Positions 23,401-35,070 of a stretch of 64,000 nt of DNA are shown here, one piece after another (the stretch's first letter is position 1; each line of letters opens with the position of its first letter). The notes under the pieces are model-generated. The model made no database searches. It was not told where the DNA came from and worked only from the letters and a program-made list of their open reading frames with translations. This DNA comes from Alnus glutinosa (taxonomy: Eukaryota; Streptophyta; Magnoliopsida; Fagales; Betulaceae). A program made the translations under genes and the position numbers. The stretch lies in the NCBI RefSeq assembly GCF_958979055.1, contig NC_084893.1, positions 25,176,987 through 25,240,986 of the forward strand, written 5' to 3'.

Positions 23401-26400
23401 CGGTCAGATCGGAAACCAACGGTTGGGACGAGTCAGAGTTCGAGGGTCTTGGCAGTCTCGCTCTTCATTTTCTCCGAATTCTCACTCAATTTGGTGGAGG
23501 GGGTCACTGGAGAGTGGCACTGGAGTTCTGTTGTCAGAGTGCATGAATATCCCACTGCATAAATCATATCTCAATCAAACAGATTCAACATAAAAAAGAA
23601 ATTAAAGCCAAATCCAAGACCGAAAATCCCACACCAATACCCAAAAACAGAAAAAATAGTCAAAACTAGCGGCAGAACTAGAATTTCTTGTGTGCGTTCC
23701 GAACTTACATAAATAAATACAGTCTTTCAATTTATGTGCACGCACACATTTTTTTTTTAAGGTAATGACATGAACACAAAAAAAAAAAAAAAAAAATCTT
23801 AAATTTAATTTTATACTAACTCAAGTCATAAATGTACATAAAAATTACATGTTATAAGTAATAAATCAATTAGAGTGTAAGAGTGGAAATTGTTATGTGA
23901 GAAACAACAAGGATTAGAAGCAACAATTTAATTTTCAAATTGTTAGCCGCAGGTTCCAACCTTGACTACCTTCAAAGTCTAATGAGCAAGGCTCGTTCGT
24001 ACGAGCTGGGAACAGTCACATGATTTCCAACAGCTAAGTTGTTGTTACAAATACTTGGATATGTGCAAGCATTTTATCTTCTTGAAACCAGTATGATTAA
24101 TTGGAGTATTTGCAAGCATATGTGCTTTAAAAATTTGAGCATGAATATTTCCCTACTGTTGAGAAGCTTTTTCATAGGGAAGCAGGTTCCACCATATAGA
24201 GTGAAAAAGAAAGAATGAAATGAAATTCTCCATGGGAAATCACAGGATACAAACAACTGGCATGCAATAGAAAATTAGAGGATTCTATAGTTATCTGCTT
24301 ACTTGGCTGCACTAATCATCAACAACCACCATTTTTTAATTAGACATTGTCCACTTACCAAGACTAACACTGACAGATAGAGACATTGTCCGCTAACCAT
24401 CGAAAAAGATAGGACAACAATATCTGTTAATTAGGTTAATCTTCCATGGGCAAAACAGGCTTATTATGGATGTTAATTGATAGACATTATATAATATCTT
24501 TCAAAGATTAATATGCGACAATAAGCTAGACAATTTGTAATGCCAGGGAAACTAGGAATATTTGGTGGTTGTGGTTGTGTTGAGCTCAACTTCTTTATAT
24601 ATCCACCTCATCTGTTATACATTTTTCCCGTCCAGACTATGTACAAATATAGTCTCTTTCTTTTCCTCGATCAGTTATCCTTGGCCGAAATGAATGTATA
24701 ATATGATGAGTTATTCTCAAAGTCACATGACTCTATTTTGCTCTTTCAGGCCAACTTGAGAAAAAGAGGCACTCCAACAAGGAGAAACTAGTAGGAATTA
24801 TAGTCAGCTCAACATTACTAGTAGTGGGAATGATAATAGTTGGATTGGTCTCATACATATGGAAGAAGAAACTCAAAAACCAAGGTAAATTTGTAAGAAA
24901 TGGATTATGATAGTAACTGATTCATGATAGTCAGTTTATAGCTAAGAAGTTTAAATAAGTAGGTCTTTCATGGAAATATATTGGAGGGTAAGTAATTTGC
25001 TTTTTTTAAAAGAACTCTCCAAGATTTTTCATGCCCATGGATGCATCTTTTGTTATTTCAGAGATGACAAAAAGAAATCAAATGAAGGATTGTGACAATG
25101 AAAGTGGGAAAGAAGATATGGAGTTACCGATATTTGATTTGACAGTCATAACAAATGCCACAGATAATTTTTCAAACAGAAACAAGCTAGGAGAAGGTGG
25201 CTTTGGACCTGTGTACAAGGTACATAATAACATAAGTAGTTGAGCTATATTTTATTATTCTCCAACTTATATACTGACTATTTGATTTTTTGGGTACATT
25301 GCCAGAAGGGAGAGATGTAGCTGTGAAGAGGCTTTCAAATAATTCTAAACAAGGACTGAACGAGTTAAAAAATGAAGTTATTTTGATTGCTAAACTTCAA
25401 CACCGTAATCTTGTGAAGATTCTCGGTTGTTGCATTCAAAAAAATGAAAACATGTTAATCTATGAATACATGCCCAACAAAAGCTTAGACTGCTTTATTT
25501 TTGGTATGAACCTTGAGCATATTCATGTTTAGTCTTATCATTTTTCATGATTGAAGTTGTACTAACATGGATGTAAAATTGGACAGATCAAGCAAAGAGT
25601 AAATTACTAAACTGGCATAAGCGCATCAACATTATTCGTGGTGTTGCTAAAGGGCTTCTCTATCTTCATGAAGACTCTAGAATGAGAATTATCCATAGAG
25701 ATCTCAAAGCTAGCAATATCCTTCTAGATAACAAAATGAATCCAAAAATTTCGGACTTTGGCCTGGCTAGATCTTTTTGGGGAGATCAAATTGATTCCGA
25801 GACCAATAGGATTATTGGAACATAGTAAGGATGCTTCAAATTCTTTTATAGGTTAAGTTTAACTGTTTTTAACTTCTTTTCTTTGCAATGAAATTTTGCA
25901 GTGGTTATATGTCTCCCGAGTATGCGGTGCATGGACAATACTCAGTCAAATCTGATGTATTTTGCTTTGGAGTTTTAGTATTAGAGATAGTGAGTGGGAA
26001 GAAGAACAGGGGATTTTGCCATCCAGACCACGAACATAATCTTCTTGGACATGTAAGCTTAAAGAGTGACAAATCCTACTAATTTACCTTCTTTTATTTA
26101 TTTATTTTATGGAAAACCTCTTATTAACAATGCAGTTACTGATAGTATAGAGGGTGACACGATGCTCGTGTTATTTTGATGCTCTTTTAATAGTCATGGG
26201 CCAATTTGAAGGCATGTAGTTTGACCCACAAAAATTTTTGTTTTCATTTTTTTTAGGCATGGAAACTTTGGATTGAAGACAAACCAATAGAACTTATGGA
26301 TGAATTGGTTGGTGACTTGTGCACTCTATCTAATGTATTACGACACATTCATGTGGGTCTGTTATGTGTGCAACAAAGACCAGAAGATAGACCAAACATG

Positions 26401-26556
26401 TCGTCTGTGGTTCAAATGTTTAGCAGTGAGAATTTATTACCTAAGCCGAAACAACCGGGTTTCTTTACAGATTCACCTAAAGCCGATTCTTCTTCTAGCA
26501 AGCATGGAACTTGTTCAGCAAACAAAATCACCACTACAATAATTGAAGCACGATAA
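20408..26556 (+). CDS. Gene A: G-type lectin S-receptor-like Ser/Thr kinase with defective exon-4 acceptor
   Basis: Exons 20408-21671, 24750-24884, 25062-25219, 25293-25503, 25587-25824, 25902-26052, 26257-26556; 818 residues if all are joined. Signal peptide to about residue 23; B-lectin about 24-148 with VWVANR at 72-77; S-locus-glycoprotein region about 200-320; PAN module about 335-416 with its [13 protein letters not shown] cysteines; a membrane helix in exon 2; kinase with GEGGFG at 510-515, Lys531, HRD 626-628 and DFG 646-648. Role: a plasma-membrane receptor; ligand unknown. Two oddities. The intron-3 acceptor CAG of the paralogues is TTG here (25290-25292), so the AG is lost. Intron retention, or use of the next AGs, gives early stops; the first in-frame AG found, at 25327-25328, would remove Lys531. 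Also, SFGGDQ is SFWGDQ after the DFG. Intron 1 is 3.1 kb and full of transposon pieces. Exon 1 is intact, so a truncated receptor is possible. Confidence 0.82.
21830..21998. mobile_element. MITE-like inverted-repeat element in intron 1 of gene A
   Basis: The left part (ggtgcacaataattgtgcaa, ctgttgtgcac) and right part (ttgcacaataattgcaactg) pair as imperfect inverted repeats. The central region, with paired catgtgg/ccacatg motifs, is itself partly palindromic. It resembles in sequence style the MITE at 52753-52908. Target duplication not resolved. Confidence 0.5.
22000..22910. other. Intron-1 sequence of gene A, no gene
   Basis: No paralogous intron carries this stretch, so it was inserted or retained only here. 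No terminal repeats or protein motifs recognised. Confidence 0.4.
22911..23290 (+). mobile_element. CACTA (En/Spm-type) transposon end
   Basis: Begins CACTACAAAAAAACAC, the hallmark CACTA terminus. It is followed by subterminal repeats built on acgacg, acgtcatt and acgtcgtttg in both orientations (about 22950-23215). The opposite terminus was not found before gene A exon 2, so it is truncated or has decayed. Confidence 0.6.
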
Positions 26557-27666
26557 ACAATGTCATTTGAGAGCAAGTGTATTTTTATGAATTTATGTAA
26601 TCTTGATTTCAACATATTTAGCTAAACAAAAAAACGTGTGGAAGCTGCCATTCTAGTACTGTATAATTTTGTAACCTTGATTTCAGCAGAAGGATCAAAA
26701 AGAGAAAAAGGTGATTAAATAGGATAGGCTTAGAGTTAAGGCTGCTTCTACTGTATTTATATGAATTATTCAACCAGTGGATAGTGTTTAGACGCTAGAT
26801 TTAGGACTATATCATGCTTTTGAAAATGTATGTTTTTCTTTGACTAATTTCAAAATCAATACCTTTTATAATACATATATACCATAAATTTAGAACTAAT
26901 TATTCATATTTATGAGTCCCTTATGGAGAGATGTGATTTGATGGAGCTAGAGCTCATGGGGGTTGTGTCTGGAAAAATCTGGTTCCGTAGAAATGGGGTG
27001 GTGTATGGAAAGACTTTCATTCATCCTCAACAAATGTTTCAAAAAGCAAGTATGTCTCTTGATGATTTTCGGAGGGCGAATGCCCCTGGTTTGGCTGCTA
27101 GTAGTTTTGCATCTATAGACCCTCCCATGTATTGGCAGCCACCCCCCACAAGTTTGTATAAAGTCAATTGGAATGTAGCTGTGGATAACAATAATGGACG
27201 TATTGGAGTTGGAATTATTGTTCAAGATTTTGAGGGTGTCGTTGTAGCTGCAAGAAGTGCCACAAAAAATTTTATGGTGGCCCCTGTGGTTGTTGAAGCT
27301 TTGGCAGCTTTTAATGCTATGGAGTTGTGTAATGAGATGGGTTTTGTTGACATAATTTTGGAAGGGGAAGCACTACAGATTGTAAATGCAGTCAAATACA
27401 ATAGGCAACAACGAGTAGGTTTGGACACATTGTGGATGGAATCAAAGCTGGGTTGTGCCAGATGAGGTCGTGGAGAATTGAACATGTCAAGCGGAATGTG
27501 AATTTAGTTGCCCATACCATAGCTAAAGAGGTGATTTTGTGTGTCATAGATAGAGTTTGGGTTGAAGAAACTCTAAATTGTATCTGTAGTACTATTTTTA
27601 GGGAGCAATATGCTTCTAGGTGATTGAATTTTATTCAATAAAGATTGATATTATTATTCAAAAAAG
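24478..27666 (+). repeat. 3.2-kb tandem duplication, left copy
   Basis: Runs from the end of gene A intron 1 (attgatagacattatataat) through kinase exons 2-7 and the downstream LINE RNase H fragment. It is repeated at about 27837-30975 with an offset of 3.29-3.36 kb. The right copy has accumulated the coding breaks described for B. Confidence 0.85.
26895..27666 (+). pseudogene. LINE 3' end: RNase H (RVT_3-like) domain, copy 1
   Basis: A 180-codon frame (26923-27465) has the plant non-LTR retrotransposon RNase H layout: LYKVNWNVAVDNNNGRIGVGIIVQD (first strand and Asp), then VVEALAAFNAMELC with the helix Glu, then LEGEAL. A frameshift near 27415-27430 moves the reading to 27432-27623, where VKRNVNLVAHTIAK supplies the last motif. 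Reverse transcriptase is missing, so it is 5'-truncated. An AATAAA and an A-rich end lie at about 27639-27666. Retrotransposon debris rather than a host gene, though a domesticated RNase H-like gene cannot be fully excluded. Confidence 0.75.
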
Positions 27667-28109
27667 TGAACACAAGAATTTATTTTTTTATATTACATCA
27701 TTCCTTTTTAATAACATTTTTCATATATTTTTTTCTTACAAAAAATTCAAAATGTCTTTATATATACTAACCCATAACTCAAAGTTTACCAAACACACAC
27801 ACATACACATACATGTTTGTTCTGACTTTTTACGCATTGATAGACATTATATAATATCTTTCAAAGTTTGCTTAATATGCAACAACATGCTAGACAATTT
27901 GTAATGCCAGGGAAACTAGGAATATTTGGTGGTTGTGGTTGTGTTGAGCTCAACTTCTTTATCCACCTCATATGTTACCCATTTTTTCCGTCCAGCCTAT
28001 GTACAAATAAAGTCTCTTTCTTTTCCTCGATCAGTTATCCTTTGCCGAGATGCATGTATAATATGATGAGTTATTCTCAAAGTCACATGACTCTATTTTG
28101 CTCTTTCAG

Positions 28110-29840
28110 GCCAGCTTGAGAAAAAGAGGCACTCCAACAAGGAGAAACTAGTAGGAATTATAGTCAGCTCAACATTACTAGCCGTGGGAATGATAATAGT
28201 TGGATTGGTCTCATACATATGGAAGAAGAAACTCAGAAACCAAGGTAAATCTGTAAGAAATGGTAGTCAGTTTATAGCTAAGAAGTTTAAATAAGTAGGT
28301 CTTTCATGGAAACATATTGGAGGGTGAGTAATTTGCTTTTTTTAAAAGAACTCTCCAAGATTTTTCATGCCCATGCATGCATCTTTTGTTATTTCAGAGA
28401 TGACAAAAAGAAATCAAATGAAGGATTGTGACAACGAAGGTGGGAAAGAAGATATGGAGTTACCGATGTTTGATTTGGCAGCCATAACAAATGCCACAGA
28501 TAATTTTTCTATATTTTATTATTCTCCAACTTATATACTGGCTATTTGATTTTCAGGGTACATTGCCAGATGGGAGAGATATAGCTGTGAAGATGCTTTC
28601 AAATAATTCGAGACAAGGACTGAACGAGTTAAAAAATGAAGTTATTTTGATTGCTAAACTTCAACACCGTAATCTTGTGAAGATTTTGTTGCATTCAAAA
28701 AAATGAAAACATTTTAATCTATGAATACATGCCCAACAAAAGCTTGGACTACTTTATTTTTGGTCTGAACCTTGAGCATATTCATGTTTAGTCTTATCAT
28801 TTTTCATGATTGGAGTTGTACTAACATGAATGTAAAATTGGACAGATAACGCAAAGAGTAAATTACTAGACTGGAATAAGCGCATCAACATTATTCGTGG
28901 CGTTGCTAAATGGCTTCTCTATCTTCATGAAGACTCTAGACTGAGAATTATTCATAGAGATCTCAAAGCTAGCAATATCCTTCTAGATAACAAAATGAAT
29001 ACAAAAATTTCGGACTTTGGCCTAGCTAGATCTTTTGGGGGAGATCAAATTGATTCCGAGACCAATAGGATTATTGGAACGTAGTAAGCATGCTTCAAAT
29101 TCTTTTATTGGTTAAGTTTAACTGTTCTTAACTTCTTTTCTTTGCAATGAAATTTTGCAGTGGTTATATGTCTCCCGAGTATGCGGTGCATGGACAGTAT
29201 TCAGTCAAATCTGATGTATTTAGCTTTGGAGTTTTAGTATTAGAGATAATGAGTGGGAAGAAGAACAAAGGATTTTACCATCCAGACCACCAACTTAATC
29301 TTCTTGGACATGTAAGCTTAAAGAGTGACAAATCCTACTAATATACCCTTTTCTTTTTTCTTTTTTTTATCTTTTTTTTTTTTTTTTTTTTTCTTATTTT
29401 AAGGAAAACCTTTTATTAACAATGCGGTTACTGACAGTAGAGAGGGTGACATGATGCCCGTGTCATTTTGATGCTCTTTTAATAGCCATGGGCCAATTTG
29501 AAGGGCATGCAGTCTGACCCACAAAAATTTTTGTTTTCATTTTTTTCAGGCATGGAAACTTTGGATTGAAAACAGACCAATAGAACTTATGGATGAATTG
29601 GTTGGTGACTTGTGCACTCTATCTAATGTATTACGACACATTCATGTGGGTTTGTTATGTGTGCAACAAAGACAAGAAGATAGACTAAACATGTCGTCTG
29701 TGGTTCAAATGTTTAGCAGTGAGAATTTATTACCTAAGCCGAAACAATCGGGTTTCTTTACAGATTCACCTAAAGCCGATTCTTCTTCTAGCAAGCATGG
29801 AACTTGTTCAGCAAACGAAAATCACCACTACAATAATTGA
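28110..29840 (+). pseudogene. Pseudogene B: SD-RLK membrane segment and kinase only, P-loop deleted
   Basis: Homologous exons: 28110-28244 (membrane segment), 28398-28510 (exon 3, truncated), 28558-28763 (exon 4), 28846-29083, 29161-29311, 29550-29840. No lectin exon exists upstream, because the duplication began inside intron 1 of A. Compared with A, a 72-bp deletion at 28509-28510 removes the last 46 nt of exon 3 (the whole GEGGFG loop), its donor and the start of the intron. A 5-bp deletion near 28686 shifts exon 4 into a stop. AKG in exon 5 is AKW. One extra A near 29818 changes the C terminus and ends it at 29840. Unlike A, the exon-4 acceptor AG is intact. No working kinase can be made. 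Confidence 0.9.
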
Positions 29841-30199
29841 AGCACGATAAATAACGTCCTTTGAGAGCAAGTGTATTTTTATGAATTTATTTAATCTTGA
29901 TTTCAACATATTTAGCTGAACAAAAAAACGTCTTGAAGCTGCCATTCTACCGTATAATTTTGTAACCTTGATTTCAGTAGAATTCATACAGAAGGATCAA
30001 AAATAGAAAAAGGTAATTAAATAGTTAGGCTTAGAGTTAAGGCTGCTTCTACTGTATTTATGTTAATTATTCAATTAGTGGATAGTGTTTAGACACTGGA
30101 TCGGAGTTAGGACTATATCATGCTTTTGAAAATGTATGTTTGTCTTTGACTAATTTCAAAATCAATACCTTTTATAATACATATATACCATAAATTTAG

Positions 30200-30975
30200 A
30201 ACTAATTATCCATATTCATGAGTCCCTTATGGGGAGATGTGATTTGATGGAGCTAGAGCTCATGGGTAGTTGTGTCTGGAAAAATTTGATTCCGTAGAAA
30301 TGGGGTGGTGTATGGAAAGGTGTTCATTCATCCTCAACAAGTGTTTCGAGAAGCAAGTATGTCTCTTGATGATTTTCGTAGGGCGAATGCCCCTGGTTTG
30401 GCTACTAGTAGTTCTACATCTATAGACTCTCCCATATTATGGTAGCCACCCCCCATAGGTTTGTATAAAGTCAATTGGAATGCAGCTGTGGATAACAATA
30501 ATGGATGCATTGAAGTTGAAATTGTTGTCCAAAATTTTGAGGGTGTTGTTGTAGCTGCAAGAAGTACCACAAAAAATTTTATGGTGGCCCCTGCGGTTAC
30601 TGAAGCTTTGGTAGCTTTTCATGCTATGGAGCTGTGTAATGAGTTGGGTTTTGTTGACATAATTTTGGAGGGGGACGCACTATAGATTGTAAATGCAGTC
30701 AAATACAATAGGCAACAACGAGCAAGTTAGGACATATTGTGGATGGAATCAAAGCTGGGTTGTGCCAGATAAGGTCGTGGAGAATTGAACATGTCAAGCG
30801 GAATGCGAATTTAGTTGCCCATACCATAGCCAAAAATGCGATTTTGTGTGTCATAGATAGAGTTTGGGTTGAGGAAACTCCAAATTGTATCTATGGTACT
30901 ATTTTTAAGGAGCGATATGCTCCTAGGTAATTGAATTTTATTCAATAAAGATTGATATTATTATTCAAAAAAGGT
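30200..30975 (+). pseudogene. LINE RNase H fragment, copy 2
   Basis: Duplicate of 26895-27666. Extra damage: a one-base insertion near 30267, TGGCAG to TGGTAG near 30442, a stop after LEGDAL at 30683-30685, and the same frame break before 30739. The open pieces 30461-30685 and 30739-30930 keep the RNase H core and tail motifs. Confidence 0.75.
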
Positions 30976-31094
30976 CGAGAACACAAGAATTTATTTAGTT
31001 TCTTTGATTTGAATAATTTCGTGGGCAAAGACGATTATGAAGAAATTCACTAACAAAAACTAACTAACCTAGGCATGAGAATGCGGTGCTACTG

Positions 31095-31408
31095 TTGTGG
31101 ATATAATTACCACAAGCTCACTCGGTCACCCCACTACATGCCCACTACATGGCAATAAACAGACAATCACAATTTCAAGCATTCAAGGGATCTTCTCCAA
31201 TGAGTCTCCTATTAAAAGAGACACACATTCCAAGGTATGCACATTTTCTCTCACTCTCCATTCAGTTATGTCTCTCAAAGGTCGATCATATTGACTTAAG
31301 CAACAGAGGCTCCTCAATCTCCCGTGGACCTGCATTTTTCAATGACTTTTTGTCTCTATTTTACAGGAGTTTTGTCACCAATCCAACCGTTTGAAAATAT
31401 GCTTCAAC
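31095..31408 (+). mobile_element. Copia/TRIM-like LTR remnant, copy 2
   Basis: TGTTGTGGATATAATTACC to GCTTCAACA, aligning with 12795-13080 including the gacttaagca motif. Lies just downstream of the duplicated RNase H fragment. Confidence 0.55.
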
Positions 31409-31846
31409 AATCTCACTCTCGTAAGACACAATACTGACTGAACAATTTCTTGTAAAATCTCTTAGAGTAATTCTATTTCATAGATCCTTCTAGGACTGGT
31501 ATATGACTAAGATGGCGTGGCATTGTTAAGTCACCCAACCACGTCAGCCCAATTAAAAAAAACAGAAAAGAAAGAAATTTGAAACAAATGAGGATTTCAA
31601 TGCTGCTCATTCTCATTTTGTCTTCTATTCTCAGTGTAAAAAAAACTTTAGCCCCAATTTTAGAATTGAAGTCGTCAATTTTTTTTTTTGAATTTTGAAT
31701 TAATTAATTAATTAATTTTTTTTTAAATTGCTTCCGCTACATCACTTTACATACGTAAGAAAATGTTGGAAACATCATAAACGATTAACAGCCACATACG
31801 TAAGAAAATGTTGGAAAGTTCATCAACGATTAACAACCACTCCAAA
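31409..31846. other. Intergenic, no gene recognised
   Basis: The left part continues the homology to 13085-13280. A pair of direct repeats (acatacgtaagaaaatgttggaa) lies at about 31750-31772 and 31795-31817. Nothing else is supported. Confidence 0.5.
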
Positions 31847-34300
31847 TGTGATGTCCCAAATATTTTTTTTTATCATTTTACAAGTAAAATTTAGAGAATA
31901 AGTGACTAGGATAAATTGGATGTCAGGAAAGTATCTCGAAAACGCTCAAAATAGTGTTTCTGCTTCTCACATCCAGACGACATAGGCTAGGGTCCGAACG
32001 GTTACTGGCGTCCGGACGGTGTTGAAATCTGTTTGAACGGTGCATGTCGGCAAGACGCGTTGCCACGAAAGCGTGCGTCCAGACGACTCACTTACCCCGT
32101 CCGGACGGTTCGGCGTTAAAAGAGGCAGTAGCCTCATTTTCACGCCATTCTCTCACTCAATACCTCTCTCGATTTTCATTGGTTTTTCTTAGAAAAACTG
32201 ACATTTCCGAAAATATATCCGTCCAATCTTAGATCCGACTTTTGTAACGTAATCCACAAAGCCCGATCTACGTTTTGACCGAATGTTTTGAGGTAAATCG
32301 CTAAACTCGCATTTTTTGAGATTTTTAGTAAATCTTGTAGAAATGAGTTTAACTTAGTGTTTTCTTTAGATTTTGTGTGGTTTGGAGTTGCAAGGAGCTT
32401 CCCAAGCATTGGGTGTTGGCTTTGTGAACTTTTGGTGAGTTTTTCATAAACCCTAACTTTTTGTTATTTTGTTAAAGTTTTATTTTTGTGTGATTAACCC
32501 TAAGTAATGCTTGTGAGTTAATAATATTGTGTTTAAGAAAGTGATTAGAAATTATGGAAAAATATTTAGGAATTTTCAGGATTTAATGGGTAACCAAGTA
32601 ACGTAGTTTTGAGCGATTCAAAATGCTACCTAATGTGGTTATTAGTTAGAATAATAAATAATACAATGTGTTGTATTTTTAGAGTTATTTTGCGGTTGAA
32701 CTTAGAGTCGTTTGGAGTTGGGTGTATAAGAGATCTAAGGTGAGTATTCTACTCACTGAGAAAATATACTTTTATATATTTTATGGTAATGCAAGTTATA
32801 CATTGTTTTATAAATCGAACCAACATATGTTATATATATATATCTGATTTGGAATGATTTGAATAATTTAGAGTATGTTGAAAAGTATCAATAATGTTTT
32901 GAAATGATGCGTGAATGAAAGATGTTGAATTGATTTAAAATGTTTGAGTGTGTGCTACGGTTGAGATTTAAATTATGCAAATTGTTTGAGAACATATCAT
33001 GTTGAACTATTTATGTTTTATGAAGAAAGTATGATTTAACAGCATGATACAGTAGTAAAACAAATACTGATCAAGCATAAAGCATAGAGCATGTAGCATA
33101 GAGCATACATACAACAACAACAAAACCTAGTAAACACAGTAAAATAGCAACTTAACAGCAGCAAACACAGTAAATAGTAAAACAGCAGCAGGGGGACCTA
33201 AACCCCACAGTAACCAGTTTTATGCATAGCATATATAGCATTGTTTTCATGAGTGATGTTTTTATGCTATGAGTAGTTTTGCTAGACATATTGATATGCA
33301 TAAGAATCTTAAATGGAAATAGTTTATATATATTTCTATCGGATGGTTACATGATTTAATGTTTATAAAAATGCATTGAGCTTCATTGTACAGAGATGTC
33401 TACATTACCCAAAGCTTAGTGATATAAGTACCTATGTATATGTGCTTTCGAGCATCGATATACGAGATACCGATATTACTATAGCAAGGAAATACTTGTG
33501 TCTTAGTATGGTGAGCTAGATACCATTGTTTTACAGCTGAAGACCTATATGTATGCGCATACCCGCAATGGTGCTATCACGTATATGTATGTCTGAGCCA
33601 TTGATATCAAACTATTATTGTAGAGGGGCCTATTTGTAGAAACTTTCATGCGGTAGATAGGAGGAACTTCTATATACGTTCACAACTACATAATATGCTT
33701 TAAATGTTTTCTTGATAGTCGGTGTTTGCTATATTAGCTAATGGTAAATTGGTGGCTGATATAGTGCTCGCATGACTAAAAATAAAAGAAATGTTGGTTC
33801 TTTGCAAAAACTCAGTCAGTTTAATATCATTGAGGTCTTATTATGTTTTATACTGAGACAATGGACTCATTTTTTTACCTATACGGATGTGGCTACCACC
33901 ACAATCGTGTAGATGATGTTCTTTTGATTGCAGGTAATTACCCTGAGGCGGATGATGATCCAGTAGCATTATAATTGGGTTATTACGATTGAAGCCTGTA
34001 GCGGCAGTTGTAGTATGTCGGACTATGGTGTCCTTGTTTTGAGTGTTTTTGTATGTGGCTTGTGACGTATGTGTCATGTATTCTTTTGTATAAGCCATTC
34101 TTTTGTAATAGTTATATGTTATTAAGCCTTAAACAGTTAAACTTGTGTTATGGCTCACTTTTGTTTAGACAACATGTTTATTTATAGATATGCTTTTTCG
34201 CTATAATTGAGATGGTATCATGATGTAATCCACTGTAGATATAACTCTATTTATTAGGTGCATGTGTCATATATAGGCTGAGCGACACGTAATCGTGTCA
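31847..34300 (+). mobile_element. Probable 2.45-kb LTR of a Ty3/Gypsy-type element
   Basis: Begins TGTGATGTCCCAAAT and ends near CGACACGTAATCGTGTCA. Features expected of large plant LTRs are present: a GTCCGGACGG-rich early section, GAGTATTCTACTCACTGAG near 32742, and CAA/CAG-rich low-complexity DNA at 33055-33200. No clear target duplication was found and no internal domain adjoins it. Confidence is therefore moderate. Confidence 0.5.
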
Positions 34301-34810
34301 CTGTAATGATTCATTTTATGTTTGTATATAAAAAAGAAAAAGAAAAAAGAAAAAAAAGAAGTTGTCACATCAAAGTTGGACCACTTGAGAAGAAGAAGAA
34401 GAAGGAGGATCTTTCCTCCACGAGTATCCCCAGCCTTCAGTCCAAGAAGTCGCATAATTGACGAAATTGTGTGTGGTCCCAATTATTTGCTGCTGAACTA
34501 GTATTTACGGCGTGAAAGATGGGGAAGTCATACAGGCTATCTTTACAAGTTCACATCACAATTATTAAATCCGTAATTGGCTTTCCAAAAAACAACGGAA
34601 ATTATTAAAAGCCATTCCTTTTAATTTTTCAAAAAAAAAAAATAAACTTTGTGAAAATATTGTTTATTCAATTATGTGTTTGAGTAGTGCTAGATGCAAT
34701 ACTTTATCTAATCATCATCTTATTTTATCGACGTGTCAGTATTAATTAATCTTTTATTTTTATTTTTATTTATTATTATTATTTTTTTTAATAATGGTTT
34801 ATCGAATGAG

Positions 34811-35070
34811 AAGTATGAACTTGGAAGTGTAAGAGTGGGAGTAAGAGTGTGTGTATCATTTCTTTTTCCCATCAATCCGGTAGAGTAATGTCAGGTTAGG
34901 AAATATGCACTTGAGAGTGTGGGAGTCGGAGTAAGAGTGTGTATATCATTTCTTTTTCCCATCAATCCGGTAGAGTAATGTCACTTTAGAAAGTATGCAC
35001 TTGAGAGTGTGGGAGTCGGAGTAAGAGTGTGTGTAGCATTTTGTTTTCCTCATCAATCCGGTAGAGTAAT
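34811..35070 (+). repeat. 90-bp tandem repeat, three copies
   Basis: Units start at 34811, 34901 and 34991 (aagtatgaac, aaatatgcac, aagtatgcac), each ending in catcaatccggtagagtaatg. The exact 90-bp spacing and high similarity imply recent expansion. Confidence 0.85.

Larger units (their letters stand above)
27837..30975 (+). repeat. 3.2-kb tandem duplication, right copy
   Basis: Copy of 24478-27666. It contains kinase-only pseudogene B and the second RNase H fragment. The right copy has a 72-bp and a 5-bp deletion and several single-base changes relative to the left. Confidence 0.85.
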
